Source: JAWLCG01 sp041687295
GTDB taxonomy: Bacteria; Planctomycetota; Phycisphaerae; SM23-33; FEN-1343
Length of the DNA: 8,953 bases
Reading direction: 5' to 3'
Assembly: GCA_041687295.1 (NCBI GenBank)
Contig: JAWLCG010000205.1
Coordinates: forward strand, 1 to 8,953
The notes beneath the pieces are model-generated. The model saw only the letters and a program-made list of their open reading frames with translations. It was not told where the DNA came from and made no database searches. The stretch's first letter is position 1, and each line of letters opens with the position of its first letter. This document shows, one piece after another, positions 5,602-8,953 of this stretch. The position numbers were made by a program, and so were the translations under genes.

Positions 5602-6957
5602 CTACGTCCGCATCTTCACGGCCACGCGGTGCCAGATGAGGCCCGCCGCGACCAGGGCTCCGCCGGCCAGCCAGATGGGCCCGGGGATCCAGAAGGCCAA
5701 CCCCAGACAGCCGGCCAGGCCCAGGCCGGCCACCCAGCGGGGGTAGAGCTGCAGCTCCGCCGGCAACCGCAGGGCGGCCAGATTCGTCAGGGCGTAGTAG
5801 ATCAGCACCGTCAGGGCGCTGAACGACCAGGTGAGCCTCACGTCGCCGATCAGCACCAGGCCCGTCACCGTCACGCCCACCAAAGCCACCGACCAGACCG
5901 GCGTGGTGCCCGTGCGGTCGAGCTTCGCCAGGCCGGCCGGCACGTCCCGCCGCCTCCCCATCGCCAGCCAGACGCGCGACAGGCCCAGCACCAGGTTCAG
6001 CAGCACGCCCAGCATGGCCGTCATGGCCCCGACGGCCAGCACCACGCCCGCGCCGGCCACGCGGTAGCCTCGGGCGATCACCTCCAGCGGGGCGGCTGGG
6101 CCTTCCATCGCCGCCGCGATGCCCTCCACGCCGGCCACGCCCACCGCGACGGCCGCCACGGCCCCGTAGAGCACCATCGACACGATCAGCGTCAGAAGGA
6201 TCGCCCGCGGAATCGTCCGCCGCGGCTCATGCACCTCCTCGCCCAGCGTGGCGATGCGCCCGTAGCCGGTGTAGCCCACGAACATCAGAGCGGCTGCGTA
6301 CAGCAGGGCCCCCAGCTCCCCGCCGAGTTGCCCCTCGGGGGCCAGGAAGAAGGGACGGTAGTTCTCCGTGCCCCGCTCGGCCAGTTCCGGCAGGCCCGCC
6401 AGCACGAACAGCGCCAGCGCGGCCAGCGTCACCGACACGATGGCGACGTTCACGTTTCGGCTGCGCCGCATGCCGCCCAGGACGATCAGCGTCAGCGCGA
6501 TCACAGCGCCGGCCGCCACCGGCACGGTCCACCGGCCGTCGCGGCCCAGCAGCGTCAGGCCGTAGCCGGCGAACCCCAGCGCCGCCGTCGCGGCCGAGGC
6601 ACTCTTGGCCAGCAGGAACAGCCAGCCCGCCGAGAACCCCAGCACCGGCCGAAGGAACCGGTAGCCGTACTCGTACGTGCCGCCCGACACCGGGTGCGCC
6701 GCCGCCAGCTGGGCGCTGCTGAGAGCGTTGCACACGGCCACGCCGGCGGCCAGGGCCATCGCCAGGATCACCGCCGGCCCAGCCACCGTGGCGGCCAGGC
6801 CCACGCTCACGAAGATGCCCGTGCCCACGATCGAGCCCAGGCCCATCATCATCGCCCCGAACACGCCCAGCTCCCGCCGCAGCTGCGAGGGGCTGGCCGA
6901 CTCCGTCGGGCCGGACGTCGAATCGTCTGAGGGGGTGCGATAGGGTTCATCCGTCAT
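5602..6957 (-). CDS. APC-superfamily amino acid permease
   Basis: This 451-residue inner-membrane transporter belongs to the amino acid-polyamine-organocation superfamily, which moves amino acids or related amines by proton-coupled symport or exchange. After a hydrophilic N-tail (about 1-30) come roughly twelve hydrophobic segments. Family signatures are clear: GLGSIVGTGIFVSVG at 39-53, the unwound substrate-binding part of TM1; PVSGGTYEYGYRFL at 89-102; GYTGYGRIATLGEEVHEP at 228-245, the TM6 region and following loop; and SRVWLAMGRRRDVP with TPVWSV at 327-356. The substrate cannot be named from these. The start at 6957 is chosen because the homologous part begins shortly after it and GGAG lies 8 nt upstream on the minus strand. 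The extended frame to 7083 runs into intergenic repeat sequence. It is transcribed away from the uroporphyrinogen-decarboxylase-like gene, with 261 nt between them. Confidence 0.9.
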   Translation of the reverse strand: MTDEPYRTPSDDSTSGPTESASPSQLRRELGVFGAMMMGLGSIVGTGIFVSVGLAATVAGPAVILAMALAAGVAVCNALSSAQLAAAHPVSGGTYEYGYRFLRPVLGFSAGWLFLLAKSASAATAALGFAGYGLTLLGRDGRWTVPVAAGAVIALTLIVLGGMRRSRNVNVAIVSVTLAALALFVLAGLPELAERGTENYRPFFLAPEGQLGGELGALLYAAALMFVGYTGYGRIATLGEEVHEPRRTIPRAILLTLIVSMVLYGAVAAVAVGVAGVEGIAAAMEGPAAPLEVIARGYRVAGAGVVLAVGAMTAMLGVLLNLVLGLSRVWLAMGRRRDVPAGLAKLDRTGTTPVWSVALVGVTVTGLVLIGDVRLTWSFSALTVLIYYALTNLAALRLPAELQLYPRWVAGLGLAGCLGLAFWIPGPIWLAGGALVAAGLIWHRVAVKMRT

Positions 6958-7072
6958 GCTGTCGCTCCGGTCTTGCCCCGGGTACACTGTCCACGAGACA
7001 TTGTAGGCCCGCAACCGGACAGGCTGCCATGGCGGCCGCCGATCGCGCTGGGCGTTCCCGAGGCGCCTTCGG

Positions 7073-7133
7073 CCCAAGCCCACGGAATGCCTTCCGTGGG
7101 CATCGCGGCGGGCCTTACCTGGCGCGGCACAAC
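7073..7133 (+). repeat. 61-nt dispersed hairpin repeat, copy C
   Basis: This copy is closest to the apparent consensus. The hairpin at 7078-7101 is a perfect 10-bp stem, GCCCACGGAA and TTCCGTGGGC, with loop TGCC. ATCGCGGCGGGCC and GCGCGGCACAAC follow. It is the only copy between divergent genes, in the 5' region of both, so a pure terminator role is unlikely here. The extended tail is weak (GCATGGGCG). Confidence 0.82.
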
Positions 7134-7206
7134 GCCGAGACCGGCATGGGCGTTCGCGGCGCGGTCAGCCCATCGCGTGGCCGCGTGCGGCCATGGCACC
7201 CATCCT

Positions 7207-7212
7207 GGAGGT
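7207..7212 (+). promoter_or_regulatory. Ribosome binding site of the UroD-like gene
   Basis: GGAGGT lies 6 nt before the ATG at 7219. This strong Shine-Dalgarno sequence settles the start, although the reading frame stays open upstream to 6973. Confidence 0.85.
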
Positions 7213-7218
7213 AGAATC

Positions 7219-8325
7219 ATGTCAGACTCGACGCAGACCCCTCGCCAGCGGGTGCTGACGGCCCTGACCCATCGCCAGCCGCAGCGCGTGCCCTTTTCGT
7301 GGGGCTTTGGCCCCACGGCCGAGATGCAGCAGGTGCTCTCGGCCGAGCTGGCCCGCCAGGGGCTCGACTGGCCCCGCCTGCGGGCCGCCACCGACGACGT
7401 GCGGAGCGTCCACCTCCGCTACGCCGGCCCGCCCCGGCCCGAGCGGACGGACTTCTGGGGCGTCCGCCGCAAACCCGTAGCCTACGGCGGGGGCCAGTAC
7501 AACGAGTTCGAGCACTACCCCCTGGCCGGCCTGGACTCGCCGGCCGCCGTCGCCGCCCACCCCTGGCCCGACCCGGACGCCTTCGACTACGCCGGCCTGG
7601 CCCGCGACATCGAGCAGCTGCAGGACGACAACGCCCCCCGCGCGGTCCGCTGCCTGAGCGGCAACCCCTTCGAGATCTACTCCTGGATGGTCGGCCTGGA
7701 GGAGGCGCTGATCAACCTGGCCACCGAGCCCGACCTCGTCCACGCCGCCCTCGAGCCGATCACCGCCTTCTGGCTGGCCCGGCTGGAGCGGATCGCCGCT
7801 GTCGCGGGCGAGCGCATCGACCTGTGGTTCTTCGCCGACGACCTCGGCAGCCAGGCCGGCCCGCTGCTCTCGCCGGCCAGCTACCGCGCGGTGCTGATGC
7901 CGTACCACCGCCGGCTCTTCCAGGCCGCCCGGCGCCTCACGCCCCGCGCCCGGCTGCTCTACCACAGCGACGGCTCGGTCGCCGGCCTGCTCGACGCGCT
8001 CATCGAGGCCGGCATCGACGTGCTCGAGGCCTGCCAGGTCGAGTGCGCCGGCATGGACCCCGCGACGCTCAAGAGCCGCTGGGGCGACCGCCTCAGCTTC
8101 CACGGCGCCATCAGCGTCCAGCAACTGCTGCCGCGCGCCGACGCCGCCACCGTCCGCACCGAGTGCCGCCGGTTGGTGGAGATCCTCGGCGCCGGCGGCG
8201 GCTACATCGCCGCCCCCAGCCACGCCGTCCAGGTCGGCACGCCCGTCGAGAACGTCCTGGCCATGCTCCAGGCCGTCCTCGGCGACGAGGACTACGCACA
8301 AGCCCTGCAGGCCGCCGCCCTGTAG
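7219..8325 (+). CDS. Uroporphyrinogen decarboxylase (URO-D) family protein
   Basis: The product has 368 residues, is probably cytoplasmic, and has the TIM-barrel fold of the URO-D superfamily, which includes HemE and corrinoid or thiol methyltransferases. Visible family landmarks are TPRQRVLTALTHRQPQRVPF near the N-terminus, ADDLGSQAGPLLSPASYR at 206-223, HSDGSVAGLLDALIEAGID at 249-267, FHGAIS and QQLLP at 294-305, and APSHAVQVGTPVENVLAML at 332-350. True HemE is unlikely because its N-terminal RQAGR-type substrate loop is absent. The zinc-binding HxC pattern of methyltransferase members also appears changed: His249 is followed by Ser-Asp, and GAIS replaces the usual GGID. A corrinoid partner or methyltransferase gene is not nearby, so the substrate is unknown. 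Such paralogues are numerous in planctomycetes and related bacteria. The start is well supported by its ribosome binding site. Confidence 0.88.
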   Translation: MSDSTQTPRQRVLTALTHRQPQRVPFSWGFGPTAEMQQVLSAELARQGLDWPRLRAATDDVRSVHLRYAGPPRPERTDFWGVRRKPVAYGGGQYNEFEHYPLAGLDSPAAVAAHPWPDPDAFDYAGLARDIEQLQDDNAPRAVRCLSGNPFEIYSWMVGLEEALINLATEPDLVHAALEPITAFWLARLERIAAVAGERIDLWFFADDLGSQAGPLLSPASYRAVLMPYHRRLFQAARRLTPRARLLYHSDGSVAGLLDALIEAGIDVLEACQVECAGMDPATLKSRWGDRLSFHGAISVQQLLPRADAATVRTECRRLVEILGAGGGYIAAPSHAVQVGTPVENVLAMLQAVLGDEDYAQALQAAAL

Positions 8326-8369
8326 CCCTTCGGCCGATCGCGCCTGCGTGTCCACAAATTGGGCTCCTA

Positions 8370-8430
8370 CCCAAGCCCACGGAATGCTTCCCGCGGGCAT
8401 CGCGGCGGGCCGTGCCCCTGTCGCCCCAAC
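8370..8430 (+). repeat. 61-nt dispersed hairpin repeat, copy D
   Basis: This is the most diverged copy. CCCAAGCCCACGGAATGC and GGGCATCGCGGCGGGCC are kept, but the right half ends CGCCCCAAC. In the hairpin (8375-8398) two stem pairs become A-C on the plus strand and G-T on the minus strand, so a minus-strand RNA would still fold. Similarity to copy A resumes at 8435-8463 and reaches the C8 tract and start codon of the next ORF. Confidence 0.72.
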
Positions 8431-8469
8431 GTCCCGCACGTCCAATGAGCGAACGGGCGAGCCCCCCCC

Positions 8470-8769
8470 ATGGCTGCCGGCCAGGCCGGCCGGCTGATCG
8501 CCGACGACGGCTGGCACCAGGCCCGTGGCCGGCTCGTCAAGGGCACCGAGTACGACCTGGCCGCCGTCCACTACGCCGACAGCGACGAGGAGGCCTGGGG
8601 CCTGGACGCCCTGCGGATTGGCTGGACGCCCCTGGGCCGGGTCGACCTGCCTGCCGGTGAACACGCCCTGCAGGTCGAGTGCGAGCCCGACGCGGCCGGC
8701 TTCGGCTTCGACTGCTGGGCCCTCATCGCCGACCACGCCAACCCCGGCCAGCCCGCCCAGTCAGAATAG
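8470..8769 (+). CDS. Hypothetical protein, possible C-terminal remnant of a beta-sandwich domain protein
   Basis: This is a 99-residue ORF with strongly GC-biased third positions, so it is, or was, coding. It is not firmly recognised. Residues about 20-90 read like alternating beta strands (ARGRLVKGTEYDLAAVHY, then LGRVDLPAGEHALQVECEP, then GFGFDCWALI). This resembles the end of galactose-binding-like or carbohydrate-binding sandwich domains in planctomycete secreted proteins, which often close with a phrase such as FDCFLL. There is no signal peptide, so it cannot be exported as it stands. Its start is suspect: the ATG follows eight C residues, has no good ribosome binding site, and falls at the edge of the extended repeat D. 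An ATG at 8445 (MSERAS) would join this frame if the C tract were one base shorter. It may be a fragment left after truncation. Confidence 0.5.
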   Translation: MAAGQAGRLIADDGWHQARGRLVKGTEYDLAAVHYADSDEEAWGLDALRIGWTPLGRVDLPAGEHALQVECEPDAAGFGFDCWALIADHANPGQPAQSE

Positions 8770-8819
8770 CCGGCCGGCAAACCCATACTGTCGCCCGCGC
8801 AACCAACCGCCGGTGCCGG

Positions 8820-8838
8820 GGCTACGGCGTCTGTAGCC
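8820..8838. terminator. Small hairpin after the last ORF
   Basis: GGCTAC (8820-8825) and GTAGCC (8833-8838) pair around a 7-nt loop, 50 nt after the stop of the 99-residue ORF. No T-tract follows, so a terminator role is weakly supported. Confidence 0.25.
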
Positions 8839-8934
8839 ACGGCCTCGGCGGCGGGGAATCGGCTTGGTTCCGTCAGAGTCCGGCCCGGCCTGCGCCCCGT
8901 CCCATGGGGCTTATTCTCTGAATTCTCCGATTGC

Positions 8935-8953
8935 ATACAATATACAATATACA
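8935..8953 (+). repeat. Heptamer tandem repeat at the window end
   Basis: ATACAAT is repeated 2.7 times up to the last base, within a sharp drop in GC that begins near 8911. It could be the start of a longer tandem array or an AT-rich promoter for a gene to the right: TACAAT resembles a -10 box and TTGCAT (8931-8936) a -35 box whose partner would lie outside the window. Confidence 0.55.

Larger units (their letters stand above)
6958..7218. other. Divergent intergenic region between the permease and the UroD-like gene
   Basis: Promoters of both flanking genes should lie here. On the minus strand TACAAT, about 45 nt before the permease start, resembles a -10 box, but the sequence at -35 distance is poor. 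No plus-strand promoter stands out. Repeat copy C occupies 7073-7133. The remainder is GC-rich without other obvious symmetry. Confidence 0.45.

Noticed and set aside
3923..5746. 607-codon open frame on the plus strand
   Set aside because: It is antisense to murD and runs through the repeat-rich gap. The composition is Arg/His/Gln-rich and nothing is recognisable.
5566..6930. 454-codon open frame on the plus strand
   Set aside because: It is antisense to the permease, whose transmembrane motifs are unmistakable. This product is a His/Gln/Arg-rich shadow.
7219..8325. Naming the URO-D family gene hemE
   Set aside because: The HemE substrate-binding N-terminal loop is missing and no heme genes are nearby.
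3517..8430. CRISPR array or tandem array formed by the 61-nt repeats
   Set aside because: Spacing is 1.3-1.8 kb with genes between copies, spacers are not uniform and no cas gene is present.
7222..8736. 504-codon minus-strand and 453-codon plus-strand frames over the UroD-like gene
   Set aside because: Both are shadows of a gene with clear family motifs and a strong ribosome binding site.

Overview
The window is very GC-rich and looks like bacterial chromosome from the planctomycetes, most likely Phycisphaerae or a relative. The evidence is a PEP-CTERM-tailed secreted protein, a free-standing uroporphyrinogen-decarboxylase-like protein, a carbohydrate-active GT4 fusion, long non-coding gaps between monocistronic-looking genes, and many palindromic repeats in those gaps. 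This assignment rests on protein style and layout only. No rRNA or other phylogenetic marker is present.

Layout from left to right: an ambiguous coding edge (1-106); a terminator-like hairpin (153-183); a PEP-CTERM secreted protein (229-879, minus); a 767-residue GT4 glycosyltransferase fused to a helical glycosidase-like domain (1067-3370, minus); a 492-nt repeat-bearing gap; a murD-type peptidoglycan ligase (3863-5188, minus); a 413-nt gap packed with palindromes; an APC-superfamily amino-acid permease (5602-6957, minus); a 261-nt divergent gap; a uroporphyrinogen-decarboxylase-family protein (7219-8325, plus); a short beta-sandwich-like ORF that may be a gene remnant (8470-8769, plus); and an AT-rich tail with a heptamer tandem repeat running off the end.

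The genes do not form one pathway. MurD serves peptidoglycan synthesis, the permease takes up solutes, and the GT4 fusion and PEP-CTERM protein point to surface or extracellular glycan biology. The uroporphyrinogen-decarboxylase-like protein has no assignable substrate. Gaps are long and each gene seems to be its own unit.

The most notable signal lies between the genes. A 61-nt element with a conserved hairpin occurs four times in the same orientation (3517, 5356, 7073, 8370). There is exactly one copy in each of the four successive gaps from the GT4 gene rightwards, whatever the direction of the flanking genes. The hairpin stem shows one compensatory base-pair change. A degenerate tail extends at least two copies to about 95-100 nt. 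A separate 90-nt two-part palindrome overlaps the permease stop codon, and a different interrupted palindrome with TATAAAT arms lies beside the first repeat. I found no CRISPR, tRNA, rRNA, transposase or defence system. The repeat family is the best candidate for something undescribed, most simply a REP/MITE-like element.
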